Shown here piece after piece: positions 54,201 to 62,962 of a stretch of DNA of 64,000 bases (position 1 is its first letter; each line of letters starts with the position of its first letter). The DNA comes from Actinokineospora xionganensis (GTDB taxonomy: Bacteria > Actinomycetota > Actinomycetes > Mycobacteriales > Pseudonocardiaceae). The notes beneath the pieces were generated by a model. The model had not been told where the DNA came from. It did not search any database and was given only the letters and a program-made list of their open reading frames with translations. The translations under genes were made by a program, and so were the position numbers. The stretch spans positions 467,365-531,364 of the forward strand of contig NZ_JABVED010000003.1 of the NCBI RefSeq assembly GCF_014323725.1, read 5' to 3'.

Positions 54201-55415
54201 GTGCCCGTGGGAGCCCCGGCGTTGACGTCGCAGCTGCCTCCCGAGCTGCTCGACTTGGCGCGACAGCTGATGGCGAGGCTGCCGGAGCTTGCCTCCGAAC
54301 TGGCCGCCCTCCTCAGTGAGAAAGAGGAGTTCTACCGCCGGGTCAACGTCAGCGCGCCCGACGAACTGCGCAAGGTGTGCGAGGTCAACCTGCGCAACGC
54401 CTTCACCGCGTTCATCGAGGGTAAGGACGCCTCCGTCGAAGCCGTCCGTAAGACCGGGCTCGCGCAGGCCAGACAGGGTATCCCGCTCTCGGCGGTGCTG
54501 CGTGCCTTCCGGATCGCGGGCACCTTCACCTACGAGACGCTCATGGAACGGGCCATTCCGCCCGGCGTCCTCACCCCCGAGCAGCTCCTGCCGGTCAGCA
54601 CCACCGTGTGGCGCATCATCGACAGCTACTCGGCGGTCATCGCCGCGGCGTACAGCGAGTTCGAGGCGCACTCGGCGCGCTACGACGAGAAGGCCCGGCT
54701 GGCGCTCATCGACGGGCTGCTCGACGGCAGGCTGACCAAGCAGGCCGAGTTCGACGACGCGGCGAAGGCGCTGAACCTGCCGCAGGCGGGGACGTTCGTG
54801 GTCGTGTTCAGCGACCGCACGCCCGGCGCCGAGCGGTCCGCCGCCCTGGTTGATCCCCGGCGCTGGCGGATGGTCTGGCGCAGCCTGCCCGAAGCCGAGA
54901 TCGGCGTCGTCGCCGTCGAGCGGGCCACCGACCTGCGAGCCCTGCGCGAGGCGCTCGACAGCTCAGGCCACGGCATCGGCATGAGTCCACCCGTGTCCGG
55001 GCTGCGGCGGATCCCGGCGGCGCTGCGCCGCGCGCGGATCGCCCGGCGCTGCCTGGCCGCGGGCGAGACCGGTGTCGTCGGCTTCGGCGACCAGCCGCTC
55101 ACCACGCTGGTCGCGGGCAGCCGGGAACTGGCCAGGGAACTGGCCCGCGAGGTCCTCTCGGGAGTGTTGGAGCTGCCCAAGGCGGAGCAGGACGTGCTCC
55201 TGAAGACCCTGCACGCCTGGTACGCCGAGGGCGGCTCCGCGAAATCCACCGCGGCGCGGCTTTTCGTCCATCCGAATACCGTGCGCTACCGCATTCGCCG
55301 GATTCAGGAACTCACCAAGCGAGACCTCGCGGATCCGCGCAGCATCGCTGAGCTTTACGCCGCTGTGGAGACCGCGCGGCTCGATCCGACACTTGGCGCA
55401 GCGGCTGACGCCTGA
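54201..55415 (+). CDS. PucR-family (CdaR-like) transcriptional regulator
   Basis: The 404-residue regulator ends in a PucR-type helix-turn-helix, AKSTAARLFVHPNTVRYRIR followed by RIQELTKRDLADPRS. Before it is a GGDEF-related CdaR-like domain and an N-terminal helical domain (LPELLDLARQLMARLPELAS-type region). TACAGT lies 7 nt before the GTG at 54207, so this second GTG may be the true, leaderless start instead of 54201. The upstream 132 bp hold TACCC-GT-GGGTA (54142-54153) and GTGAC-N7-GTCAC (54118-54134), possible operators. Target genes unknown. Confidence 0.88.
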   Translation: MPVGAPALTSQLPPELLDLARQLMARLPELASELAALLSEKEEFYRRVNVSAPDELRKVCEVNLRNAFTAFIEGKDASVEAVRKTGLAQARQGIPLSAVLRAFRIAGTFTYETLMERAIPPGVLTPEQLLPVSTTVWRIIDSYSAVIAAAYSEFEAHSARYDEKARLALIDGLLDGRLTKQAEFDDAAKALNLPQAGTFVVVFSDRTPGAERSAALVDPRRWRMVWRSLPEAEIGVVAVERATDLRALREALDSSGHGIGMSPPVSGLRRIPAALRRARIARRCLAAGETGVVGFGDQPLTTLVAGSRELARELAREVLSGVLELPKAEQDVLLKTLHAWYAEGGSAKSTAARLFVHPNTVRYRIRRIQELTKRDLADPRSIAELYAAVETARLDPTLGAAADA

Positions 55416-55792
55416 ACGGTCCAGACCATTCGTCGGAAATCACTTTGCGCGATCCGGCGAATTCGCGCTGTGCCCACACTCGGCCGAGCGACCCGATTAC
55501 CGGGTCAACGATTCGCGATGAATCCCGTTGTGCCGTCTTGTTCCGTGCAACAGTCTTGTTTGTAGATGCAGACCATTCGGCCGAGCCGAATTGGACTGAA
55601 TGGCCGAACCATGCTGACCTAAAACAACCTTCGACTCCTACTGTGACCCCCGTCACGAAATTGACCGGACGGGTGCGGCACTACCGTTGGGTAACTTCGC
55701 GGCGGATGTGACCCCGGTCTCACTCTAGGAGGACCTTTGCGAGCCGTTCCAGGTTCCCCCAGGCGCTCCACGGCCATCTCGAGGGATGCCCG
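55416..55792. promoter_or_regulatory. Upstream region of the glycosyltransferase operon, with Crp-like site
   Basis: TGTGA-CCCCCG-TCACG at 55642-55657 matches the Crp/GlxR consensus TGTGA-N6-TCACA except for the last base. TTGACC at 55661 could be a -35 element. The region before 55640 shows nothing recognisable; an 88-residue frame there lacks convincing features. Control of the downstream operon by a cAMP-type regulator is inferred. Confidence 0.45.
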
Positions 55793-56560
55793 ATGAGGAC
55801 ACTGTTGTCAGTCGTCGTGCCGGTTCTGAACGAGGAACGGCGGCTCCCCGCCACCCTGGTCGGCCTCGCCTACGCGCTTCGCGGGTACTCCCGGCGCACC
55901 GAGATCGTGGTCGTCGACAACGGAAGCACGGACCGCAGCGCCGAGATCGTGCGCGCCCACCGCGCCGGTCCCGTGCCGATCCGGGTCATCGACTGCGCCG
56001 AGCGCGGCAAGGGCGCCGCGGTCCGCGCGGGCGTCCTCGGGACCGACAGCACCTTCGTCGGCTTCTGCGACGCCGACCTGGCCACCAACATGGATGCCCT
56101 GACGCCGACGCTGGACTGCCTCCATCAGGGCGTGAACGTCGTGGTCGGGTCGCGGGCGCACCCGATGTCGGACGTCCGCGCGCGGCACAGCATGGTTCGC
56201 CAGGTGGGCGCGTGGGCGTTCCGCCGCGCGGTCGGCTCGCTGGTGCCGAACGTGGGCGACACCCAGTGTGGCTTCAAGTTCTTCGACCGGGACACCGCCG
56301 AGCGGATCTTCCATCCACTGCGCACCACCGGTTTCGCCTTCGACGTCGAGTTGCTCGCCCGCGCCCGGCGCTCGGGCGCGGTGATCGCCGAACTGCCGGT
56401 CCGCTGGACCGACGTCCCCGGCTCGACGTTCAGCCCGATGCGCGACGGCTACCGAAGTTTCGCCGCCCTGCGCGAGATCCGGGAACTGCTCGACCGCGAG
56501 ACACACGTCCCCGCGCGTCGGGCGATCACCGCCGACGCGGCGATCGCGGAGGTCGCGTAG
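55793..56560 (+). CDS. Glycosyltransferase family 2 (dolichol-phosphate-mannose-synthase-like)
   Basis: This 255-residue GT-A fold transferase has SVVVPVLNEERRLPATLVGL at the start, VVVDNGSTDRSAEIVRAH (nucleotide binding), ERGKGAAVRAGVL, and FCDADLATNMDAL with the DxD-type metal site. GDTQCGFKFFDRDTAERIF then resembles the GxKxF acceptor region of DPM1-like enzymes. No membrane domain is present. It probably moves a sugar from a nucleotide donor to polyprenyl phosphate at the inner face of the membrane. Ribosome site GAGGGATG precedes the ATG. The next glycosyltransferase begins directly at its end. Confidence 0.9.
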   Translation: MRTLLSVVVPVLNEERRLPATLVGLAYALRGYSRRTEIVVVDNGSTDRSAEIVRAHRAGPVPIRVIDCAERGKGAAVRAGVLGTDSTFVGFCDADLATNMDALTPTLDCLHQGVNVVVGSRAHPMSDVRARHSMVRQVGAWAFRRAVGSLVPNVGDTQCGFKFFDRDTAERIFHPLRTTGFAFDVELLARARRSGAVIAELPVRWTDVPGSTFSPMRDGYRSFAALREIRELLDRETHVPARRAITADAAIAEVA

Positions 56561-57958
56561 GTGACTGACGCGCTCAAGCCTTTGCGCGGTGCGCGGGTCG
56601 TGGTCGTCAACTGGCGTGACCGCGGGCACGGCCTCGCGGGCGGTGCCGAGGAGTACGCCGTGCGGGTCGCCGAGGCAATGGCCCGGGCAGGCGCGTCGGT
56701 CACCTTCCTGACCGCCCGCGACGAGGGGCAGAGTGCCGGCGAACGCTCCGACACGCTCACCACCGTGCGCCGCGGCGGGCAGTGGACGGTGTACCTCTGG
56801 GCGCTGCTGTGGTTGCTGCGCAACCGAAGGCGTGTCGACGTCGTGGTCGACTGCCAGAACGGCATCCCCTTCTTCAGTCCGCTCGTCCTCGCCCGGCGCA
56901 CCCGGGTCGTCCTGCTGATGCACCACGTCCACGACGCGCAGTTCGCCGTGCACTTCCCGCCTTGGCTGGCCGCGGTCGGGCGATGGCTGGAAGGTCCGGC
57001 CGCGCGCCGGGTCTACCGCGGCGCGGTGACGGTCGCGGTCTCACCGTCGACGGTGCACGCGATGCGCGCCCGGCTCGGCTGGACCGGCCCGGTGTACGTG
57101 GTGCCCAACGGCATGGACCAGGCGCCGAAGTCCCGGGTCGAGCGCGCACCCGAACCGACGCTGGTGTGTCTGGGCAGGCTGGTGACGCACAAGCGGGTCG
57201 ACCGTCTCATCAGGACAGTGGAGGCGCTCGCCGACCGCTGGCCGACGCTGCGGCTGCACATCGTCGGCGGCGGGCCGGAAGAACCGGCGCTGCGAGCGCT
57301 CGCCGCCCGGCTCGACGGCGCCGTCGAAGTGCACGGGTATGTCGACAGCGGCACGAAATCGGCTCTGCTGGGCCGGTCCTGGCTCAACGTCACCCTGTCC
57401 GACGGCGAGGGCTGGGGACTCGCGGTCGTCGAGGCCGCGGCGCACGGCGTGCCCACCCTCTGTCGCGACGTCGACGGGCTGCGCGACTCGGTGCGCCACG
57501 GCGACACCGGTTGGCTCATCCCGGGCGGCGCGGACCTCGCCGAAGCCATCGACCGGGTACTCACCGATCTCGCCGACCCGGCGCGCGCCGAGGCGGTCGC
57601 CAAGGCCTGCCAGGACTGGGCGACCCGATTCGACTGGGCCGCGACCGGGGAGCGATTCACCGCTCTCGTGGCCGCTTTGCGGGCCGGTCTGAAGGTGGGC
57701 GAATGGCAGCCGGGAATGCCCGAGGCGATCATCGCGGAATTCCCCGCCGACGCCGAGCCGCATCAGCCGACATCGGTCGGAACGCGGTCCGGTACGGCGG
57801 GAATCAGCCAGTGGGAACTGGTTGAGCAATGCCACGGCGGCGACCTGCTCGCCGAGCTCGAACGCGCTGGTCGGGCCGGTGTCACGGTCCGGGCGGCGGC
57901 CGACGCGGAGCGACTGCTGGGCGGATCTCTGCGAAATCCTCGGGAAGGTGCGACATGA
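56561..57958 (+). CDS. Glycosyltransferase family 4 (GT-B fold)
   Basis: The 465-residue enzyme has an N-terminal domain with VVVNWRDRGHGLAGGAEEYA and the C-terminal GT-B donor-binding domain with VCLGRLVTHKRVDRLIRTVE, LHIVGGGPEEPAL, VEVHGYVDSGTKSALLGRSW and DGEGWGLAVVEAAAHGVPTL, where the ExxxxxE-type pattern binds the nucleotide sugar. A tail of about 90 residues follows (QWELVEQCHGGDLLAELERA). GTG at 56561 is the first codon after the GT2 stop, so the two are coupled. The pair probably builds a cell-surface glycan or glycolipid. Acceptor and donor are not predicted. Confidence 0.88.
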   Translation: MTDALKPLRGARVVVVNWRDRGHGLAGGAEEYAVRVAEAMARAGASVTFLTARDEGQSAGERSDTLTTVRRGGQWTVYLWALLWLLRNRRRVDVVVDCQNGIPFFSPLVLARRTRVVLLMHHVHDAQFAVHFPPWLAAVGRWLEGPAARRVYRGAVTVAVSPSTVHAMRARLGWTGPVYVVPNGMDQAPKSRVERAPEPTLVCLGRLVTHKRVDRLIRTVEALADRWPTLRLHIVGGGPEEPALRALAARLDGAVEVHGYVDSGTKSALLGRSWLNVTLSDGEGWGLAVVEAAAHGVPTLCRDVDGLRDSVRHGDTGWLIPGGADLAEAIDRVLTDLADPARAEAVAKACQDWATRFDWAATGERFTALVAALRAGLKVGEWQPGMPEAIIAEFPADAEPHQPTSVGTRSGTAGISQWELVEQCHGGDLLAELERAGRAGVTVRAAADAERLLGGSLRNPREGAT

Positions 57959-58099
57959 GGCCAGGAACGTAACGGATTGGCCGGATCGGCCATTCAGCAG
58001 TGTCGCGGACCGGCTTCCACGACGTACATTCCGCAGGTATTACCGCCGAGTAAGAAATAGTTGTCGACCGTTTCGCGGTCAGGAGTACAGGAGGACCCT

Positions 58100-59140
58100 T
58101 TGCGTCGCGTAATCACCTTCGTCCTGCTCGGTCTGGGGGTGTTCGCGGTTGCCACCGGCCTGTTGCTGAAGCTCTACGCCTACCCCAGACTGGCCAAGGT
58201 TCCGCACAACATCGACGCCAAATCCGTCGCGCAGGGAAGTGGCATCACCGCGCTCGTCTACGTGCCCAACGGCTCGTCGGTGACGCCCGAGATCCGCGAG
58301 AACCTGAGCCTTACCTCGATCACGAAGGTCACCGGCGACCTCAGCCAGCCGGAGGTCTCCCGCGAAAGCGACGTCACCGCCTGGGTCGAGTCGTCCATCG
58401 TCAAGGACGACGCGAGCAGGCTGACGGTCACCGCGGGCCTGCGCAGGCTCTGCCTGGACCGGCACACCGGTGAAGCCGTGGTGCCGTGCGAAGGCCAGTA
58501 CTACGAGGACGAACTCGACCAGCGCGTCCGGGCCGGCCGAGGCGACCTGCAGCAGCCGGGGCTGAACTTCAAGTTCCCGTTCGGCACCGAACAGCGCACG
58601 TACAAGTGGTACGACACCGAGGTGAAGAAGGCGGTCGACGCGAGGTTCGAAGGCGTCGAACAGATCAAGGGCCTTGAGGTGTACCGGTTCGCCCTGAGCG
58701 TGCCGCCCACGAAGATCTCCGAACGCGCGGTCCCCGGCAGCCTGATCGGCCGCGACGGCGAACCGACGGTGAAGGCGGACCTGTACTACGAAGCCAGTCG
58801 CACGCTGTGGGTCGAGCCGACGACCGGCGCGATCATCTCCGGCAGGCAGGACGGCAAGCAGGAACTGCGCACGCCGGATCAGCAGGCGGGCGAAGGCACC
58901 TACGTGTTCAACGGGACGCTGCAGCTCAACGACGAGACGGTCAGCAAGAACGCGGCGGAGGCGGAGAAGAACCTCTCCAAGCTCTTCGCGATCACCACGC
59001 TGCCCACCATCCTGTGGATCTCGGGTGCCGTGCTCACCCTGGTCGCGCTGGCGATGCTGCTGCTCGGCGGCAGCACGCAACCCGCTCGCGGACTCGGCAA
59101 CCCGCCGACCCGTCGGCAGGGCGTCGGCGCGGGAGTCTGA
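58100..59140 (+). CDS. DUF3068 (PorA-like) membrane protein
   Basis: The 346-residue protein has one membrane helix at each end: RRVITFVLLGLGVFAVATGL and TLPTILWISGAVLTLVALAM. A large extracytoplasmic domain lies between, with two Cys (RRLCLDRHTGE, VVPCEGQYYE) likely to form a disulfide. This layout fits DUF3068 (PF11271, linked by Pfam to PorA-like proteins) of actinobacteria. Start TTG at 58100 has AGGAGG 5 nt upstream; the ORF could extend to 58061 but that lacks a site. It follows the glycosyltransferases after about 140 bp and ends at a strong terminator shared with the convergent methyltransferase. Confidence 0.85.
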   Translation: MRRVITFVLLGLGVFAVATGLLLKLYAYPRLAKVPHNIDAKSVAQGSGITALVYVPNGSSVTPEIRENLSLTSITKVTGDLSQPEVSRESDVTAWVESSIVKDDASRLTVTAGLRRLCLDRHTGEAVVPCEGQYYEDELDQRVRAGRGDLQQPGLNFKFPFGTEQRTYKWYDTEVKKAVDARFEGVEQIKGLEVYRFALSVPPTKISERAVPGSLIGRDGEPTVKADLYYEASRTLWVEPTTGAIISGRQDGKQELRTPDQQAGEGTYVFNGTLQLNDETVSKNAAEAEKNLSKLFAITTLPTILWISGAVLTLVALAMLLLGGSTQPARGLGNPPTRRQGVGAGV

Positions 59141-59149
59141 TTAGGACGG

Positions 59150-59176
59150 ACGGGGACGCCGCTCAGGCGTCCCCGT
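59150..59176. terminator. Bidirectional terminator overlapping the methyltransferase 3' end
   Basis: ACGGGGACGCC (59150-59160) and GGCGTCCCCGT (59166-59176) form a perfect 11-bp stem with loop GCTCA, followed by TCTTTC. The methyltransferase stop codon (59163-59165) lies in the loop, and its last codons form one arm. It serves the DUF3068 gene and may also end the methyltransferase transcript. Confidence 0.85.
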
Positions 59177-59909
59177 TCTTTCGCAGCACGAGCACGAGGT
59201 TCCAGGACGCGACCTCACGCAGGCCGGGGACACGCACGATCCACGTCGCCCACGACGGGTGGTAGCGGGGGAACGCCCGGACGAGCGTCGCCTCCTCACA
59301 GTTCTTCGCCCACTTGATCGCCGCGCCGATGGAGAATGCGAACAGGCTCTCGCCAAACTTGTTCTTGGGTTCTTCGCCATTCTTCTCGGCGAATCGACGG
59401 CGCGCGTAATGGCCGCCGAGGAAATGCCAAGGCGAGGTCTCGTGGCCACCCCACGGCGAATACCACGGGGTGAACGACATGAAGACCGTTCCGCCGGGCT
59501 TGGTCACCCGGACCATCTCGTCGAGCATCACGTGCGGCGTCGGAACGTGTTCAAGCACGTTGGACGAATAGCAGATGTCGACCGACCCGGTGCGCACCGG
59601 CAACTCGGTGCCGCTGGCCCGGATCATGTTCTCACCATGCTGTCCACGTGCGGAAAGTTCGCCGACATCGGGATCGAGACCCAGGTAGTGGGCGCCCGCG
59701 GCACGGAAGGCGTCGGAGAAGTAGCCCGGCCCGCCGCCCACGTCGAGGATGATCCGGCCGTCGAGATCGGCATAGGAGTTCACCTGGCGGGCGGAATCCT
59801 CGGCGAGCGTCTGATAGAACGTGTCACGGTCGGTCTGTTCATTTCGGAATGCTTTGAACAGTCGCACGGACCGGTCCAGCGTCGCGGAGAACGGGAGGGT
59901 GTTCGTCAT
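59163..59909 (-). CDS. Class I SAM-dependent methyltransferase
   Basis: The 248-residue enzyme has the SAM-binding motif RIILDVGGGPGYFSDAF, an acidic loop end LGLDPDV, and ICYSSNVLEHVPTPHVMLDE (methyltransferase type 11 pattern). FMSFTPWYSPWGGHETSPWH is a notable aromatic, His-rich segment that may contact substrate. It is close to methyltransferases for small lipids or polyketides; the acceptor is unknown. The ATG at 59909 is clear. It lies alone on the minus strand between the DUF3068 gene (convergent) and the acyltransferase gene, about 90 bp from the latter. Confidence 0.88.
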   Translation of the reverse strand: MTNTLPFSATLDRSVRLFKAFRNEQTDRDTFYQTLAEDSARQVNSYADLDGRIILDVGGGPGYFSDAFRAAGAHYLGLDPDVGELSARGQHGENMIRASGTELPVRTGSVDICYSSNVLEHVPTPHVMLDEMVRVTKPGGTVFMSFTPWYSPWGGHETSPWHFLGGHYARRRFAEKNGEEPKNKFGESLFAFSIGAAIKWAKNCEEATLVRAFPRYHPSWATWIVRVPGLREVASWNLVLVLRKNGDA

Positions 59910-59999
59910 CGATAACGACGTCCTTCGGTGCGGACCGACAATAGCCTCGATGATACCGGGAAATACTCAGAAGTAACCCGAATCGGTTCGAGAAAGCTG

Positions 60000-61016
60000 T
60001 CAGTCGCCGCGCAACTCGTTCACCAGGTCGGCCAAAAGGGTGCCCGCGGCCTCGGTGTCGAAATCGCGGGCGCGGGCGCGCATGGTGATCGTCGTCGTGT
60101 CCGCCACGGTGACCGCGCCGAACGCGACCGCCGAGCGGCCACTCGCCGCGGGGCGGAAGGCCAGCCTGCGCACAAGGTCCGAAGTGGACACCGGACCGAG
60201 GTTGGACACCAGGAAGCTCGAACCGAGCCGGTTGCCCAGCAGTCGGGTGCCCAGCGTGGTGAGCAGTCCAGGGGAATCGGGAAACCGCGGCTCCGGAGCC
60301 TGTTCGGCCAACGCCCGGCCGATCTGTTCCCGGTCGGTGGATTCCAGTGGCAGGCGCAGGAAAGCGCTTTCGTCCCGTGGCGCGATGTCATCGCCACCGC
60401 GCCGGGAGACACCGACCGCGGCGACGAGCCGGGCCGTGCCCGCGTCGTGGCGCTCGTTCCACGCCGTCACGGCGCGGGCCGCGGCCGCGGTGATTTTGCT
60501 TGTCCCAGCCCGGATTCGTGGTTCGTGGCGGGTCAGCAGCAGTTCGCCTGGTCGCTGCCCGCGCCCGCTCGGCTCGACCCGCGCGGGCGGGTGGAGCAGC
60601 GCCTCGGTGACGCGGCGGGCCGCTGAGCGAAGAAATGACTCCTCCGCGGGACGGTCGGCGACACCCACCGCGCCCGAGGCCACCGGGATGTCGAGGGCCG
60701 CCCCGAGCAGGGCGAGCAGGCCGAGCCCGTCGCACGCGCCATGGTGGGCCGCGATGAGCAGCTCTTGTGGGCCGACCGCGGCCCTGACCAGTGGATCGTC
60801 TGGCAGGTAAAGGGTTTCGGCGAACTGGTGACGCAGGTCATCGAGCGACTCCGCCTCGGCGACGTCCGGTGTCGGGCCGAGGTGGGGGAACCGGGCGCAC
60901 ACCTCGTCGAGGCCGCGCCGCACCGACGCCGGATCGGGCTGGGAAGCCAGGTCGGCGTGCAGCAGGATGCTCCAGCTGACCGTCGGATCACCGAAGCCCG
61001 ACCTGGCCGCGCCCAC
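60000..61016 (-). CDS. Condensation/PapA-like acyltransferase
   Basis: The 338-residue protein has the HHxxxDG acyltransfer motif as AHHGACDGLGLLALLG. Its C-terminal part contains SSFLVSNLGPVSTSDLVRRL and VTVADTTTITMRARARDF, typical of the PapA/condensation-domain superfamily (SNLG segment). Length is short compared with full NRPS condensation domains and closer to mycobacterial PapA proteins, which acylate cell-envelope lipids and sugars. It starts at GTG 61016, 3 nt past the DUF2613 stop, so it is co-translated with that small protein and the polytopic protein upstream. A surface lipid acylation role is inferred. Confidence 0.82.
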   Translation of the reverse strand: MGAARSGFGDPTVSWSILLHADLASQPDPASVRRGLDEVCARFPHLGPTPDVAEAESLDDLRHQFAETLYLPDDPLVRAAVGPQELLIAAHHGACDGLGLLALLGAALDIPVASGAVGVADRPAEESFLRSAARRVTEALLHPPARVEPSGRGQRPGELLLTRHEPRIRAGTSKITAAAARAVTAWNERHDAGTARLVAAVGVSRRGGDDIAPRDESAFLRLPLESTDREQIGRALAEQAPEPRFPDSPGLLTTLGTRLLGNRLGSSFLVSNLGPVSTSDLVRRLAFRPAASGRSAVAFGAVTVADTTTITMRARARDFDTEAAGTLLADLVNELRGD

Positions 61017-61019
61017 CGG

Positions 61020-61193
61020 TCAGGGGGTGCCGTAGTTGACGACGCCGTTGTCCCCGTTGCCCTTCGGCCGCTCGCGCAGGTCCAGCTTGCTCTCGCTGTC
61101 GGGGCTCGCGGCGCTGGTGACCCCGAACGTGACGCCGGTGGCCAGGCCGAGACCGACCAGTACCGCCACCAGTGCTGCAACGATCTTGCCCAC
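61020..61193 (-). CDS. DUF2613 small membrane protein
   Basis: This 57-residue protein has one membrane helix, GKIVAALVAVLVGLGLATGV followed by TFGVTSAASPDSE. It ends GDNGVVNYGTP, the conserved C-terminal VVNYG of DUF2613 proteins. It is too short to be called by simple ORF rules. The start GTG at 61193 is 4 nt after the TAA of the polytopic membrane protein upstream and its stop is 3 nt before the acyltransferase start. The three form one operon. It is probably an accessory subunit of the neighbour complex; that is inferred from spacing alone. Confidence 0.85.
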   Translation of the reverse strand: MGKIVAALVAVLVGLGLATGVTFGVTSAASPDSESKLDLRERPKGNGDNGVVNYGTP

Positions 61194-61197
61194 CTGA

Positions 61198-62892
61198 TTA
61201 CTCCTCGCGCCGGGTCAGTCCGCTCAATCTACCGGTCGGTAACGCCAGCCACAACCAGCTCACAGTCACGATCAGCAACGCGCTGAAGTCGGCCAGCAGC
61301 ACGGGAAACCGGGTTGGGCCAACTGCAGTAGCGGTGTCCATCGGACCGGGCACGCGGTACAGGGTCAACCACTCTCCGCCGTACCGCTCCGCCAGTGGCG
61401 CAAGGACTTCCGGGTCGACCACTCCCGGTGTGCCGTGTTCGACGAGGACCCAGCCGATGCCGACCGCGCCCAAGTCACCGTGCGCGGCAAGGGTTTCGCG
61501 GATCGGCGGGAGTCGTGTGTCCTCACCGGCCACCGGGCGACCGCCGACGTGGACGGTGTCGTCGATGACCGTCGTCTTCGGCAGAATCCTTGGTGCGGGG
61601 TCGAGTTGCGTCCGGTCGCCGTTCCAGGCGAATCGCCGGAACGTCGACAGCGGCAGCGTCAGCACGTCGCCCGGCTGGTCGTCGGCCAGGAGAATCCCGC
61701 GGACGTCGGCCCAGTCCTGGGGATAGTGGACCGTCTCGAGTCGGCCGAGACCGGCGAACGCGAGGTCCGGCATGGAGACCACGGGCAGCAGCGCCGCCGC
61801 GGCGAACACGGCGAGACGGCCACGCGGCAAGTGGCGCGCGGCCTGTTCGGTGGCGACCGCGAACCCCAGGGCCAGCGGGAGCGCCCACCACGCGACCCAC
61901 TTCTGGGCGTCGCGCAGGAGTCCGGCGCCCGGGATCTCGCTCACCGCCCAGCGCAGGATCTCCGCGCCGACCGGGATCGTGCCCAACACCGCGAGGAACA
62001 CGCCGAGCGCTCCGAGACCCAGAATCGCGGCGGCCGGTTCCCAGCGGCGGGCCAACTCTCGGAAACCGAGCAGCGCCACCACCGTCACGGCGATGGTGAG
62101 GATCGGGACCAGCGGCAGCTCCCGGCTCGCGGGGACCACTTCGCTGTTCCAGTACCCGCCGAGCCCCAGCACGCTGGTGACCGCGCCGCCCCAGTTCTCC
62201 GCCCGCGCGTCGAACAGCGCCACAGCGTCCGGAGAGGACACCCCGGGGCGCAGGACCGACGGCACCCACCATGGCGCGTTCATGACGGTGACAACGGCGA
62301 GCGTCGGCAGGGCGCGGCGCCACCCGGTCGCGGCGAAAGCCGTTCCCGCGGCGAGAAGTCCGCCGGACGGGGTCAACACGGCGGGCGCGGACCAGACGAC
62401 CAGCCGGACCCACGCCTTCGGCTCCCCGCGGCGCAGCGCGAGCCCGGCCGCGGCGATCCATGGCAGGCAGGCGTAGGCGAGCAGATACGGCCAGTGGCCC
62501 ATGAACAGGCGCTCGGCGAGGTAGGCGGTCCAGCCGTAGCCGACCGCGGCGACAAGGCGGACGCCGGTGGACTCCGTCGGCACCAGCCTGCCCGCGCCGA
62601 GCGGGCCGAGGAAGAACGCGAGGAACAGGATCAGCTTCTGGACGAGGTCGCCGGGCAGCACGTGGGTGAGCCCCGCGATCACCGCGTCAGCGGGTACCGA
62701 ACGGGCAGGGGCGGAGCCGAGACCGAGGCTGTCGGGAACGAGCGGCTGGGTGGGGCTGAAGACCATGTCGTAGTTCAGGACGAACCCGCCGCCGAGCAGC
62801 GGACCCACGATGACCAGCGACAACAGCGCGCTGAGCGCGGGCAGGGCCGACCGGCGCAGCCACGTTGGGCTGTTCAGACCTGGATCGGTCAC
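61198..62892 (-). CDS. Polytopic membrane protein, GT-C-like
   Basis: The 564-residue protein has about 11-13 membrane segments and a large soluble C-terminal part (VRGILLADDQPGDVLTLPLS; IDDTVHVGGRPVAGEDTRLP) before a last helix and a basic tail (SGLTRREE). The first outer loop has GGGFVLNYDMVFSPTQPLVP, where an acidic residue lies in the position used by GT-C glycosyltransferases. That, and its place among glycosyltransferase genes, suggest a lipid-linked sugar transferase or polymerase; sequence similarity alone does not prove it. GTG at 62892 has GGAG 7 nt upstream. It heads the operon with DUF2613 and the PapA-like gene. Confidence 0.7.
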   Translation of the reverse strand: MTDPGLNSPTWLRRSALPALSALLSLVIVGPLLGGGFVLNYDMVFSPTQPLVPDSLGLGSAPARSVPADAVIAGLTHVLPGDLVQKLILFLAFFLGPLGAGRLVPTESTGVRLVAAVGYGWTAYLAERLFMGHWPYLLAYACLPWIAAAGLALRRGEPKAWVRLVVWSAPAVLTPSGGLLAAGTAFAATGWRRALPTLAVVTVMNAPWWVPSVLRPGVSSPDAVALFDARAENWGGAVTSVLGLGGYWNSEVVPASRELPLVPILTIAVTVVALLGFRELARRWEPAAAILGLGALGVFLAVLGTIPVGAEILRWAVSEIPGAGLLRDAQKWVAWWALPLALGFAVATEQAARHLPRGRLAVFAAAALLPVVSMPDLAFAGLGRLETVHYPQDWADVRGILLADDQPGDVLTLPLSTFRRFAWNGDRTQLDPAPRILPKTTVIDDTVHVGGRPVAGEDTRLPPIRETLAAHGDLGAVGIGWVLVEHGTPGVVDPEVLAPLAERYGGEWLTLYRVPGPMDTATAVGPTRFPVLLADFSALLIVTVSWLWLALPTGRLSGLTRREE

Positions 62893-62962
62893 GCCTGTTC
62901 TCCGAGCTAGTTGGCCGCTAGAGTCTCCTAAATTACCGGCAGGTAACCAGAAGGGCGCGCCC

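Noticed and set aside
55445..55711. 88-residue ORF upstream of the glycosyltransferase operon
   Set aside because: No ribosome site, odd composition, and it covers the Crp-like site and probable promoter.
57978..57992. Perfect TGGCCG-GAT-CGGCCA repeat after the second glycosyltransferase
   Set aside because: Too short and close to background in this GC content to call a terminator or operator.
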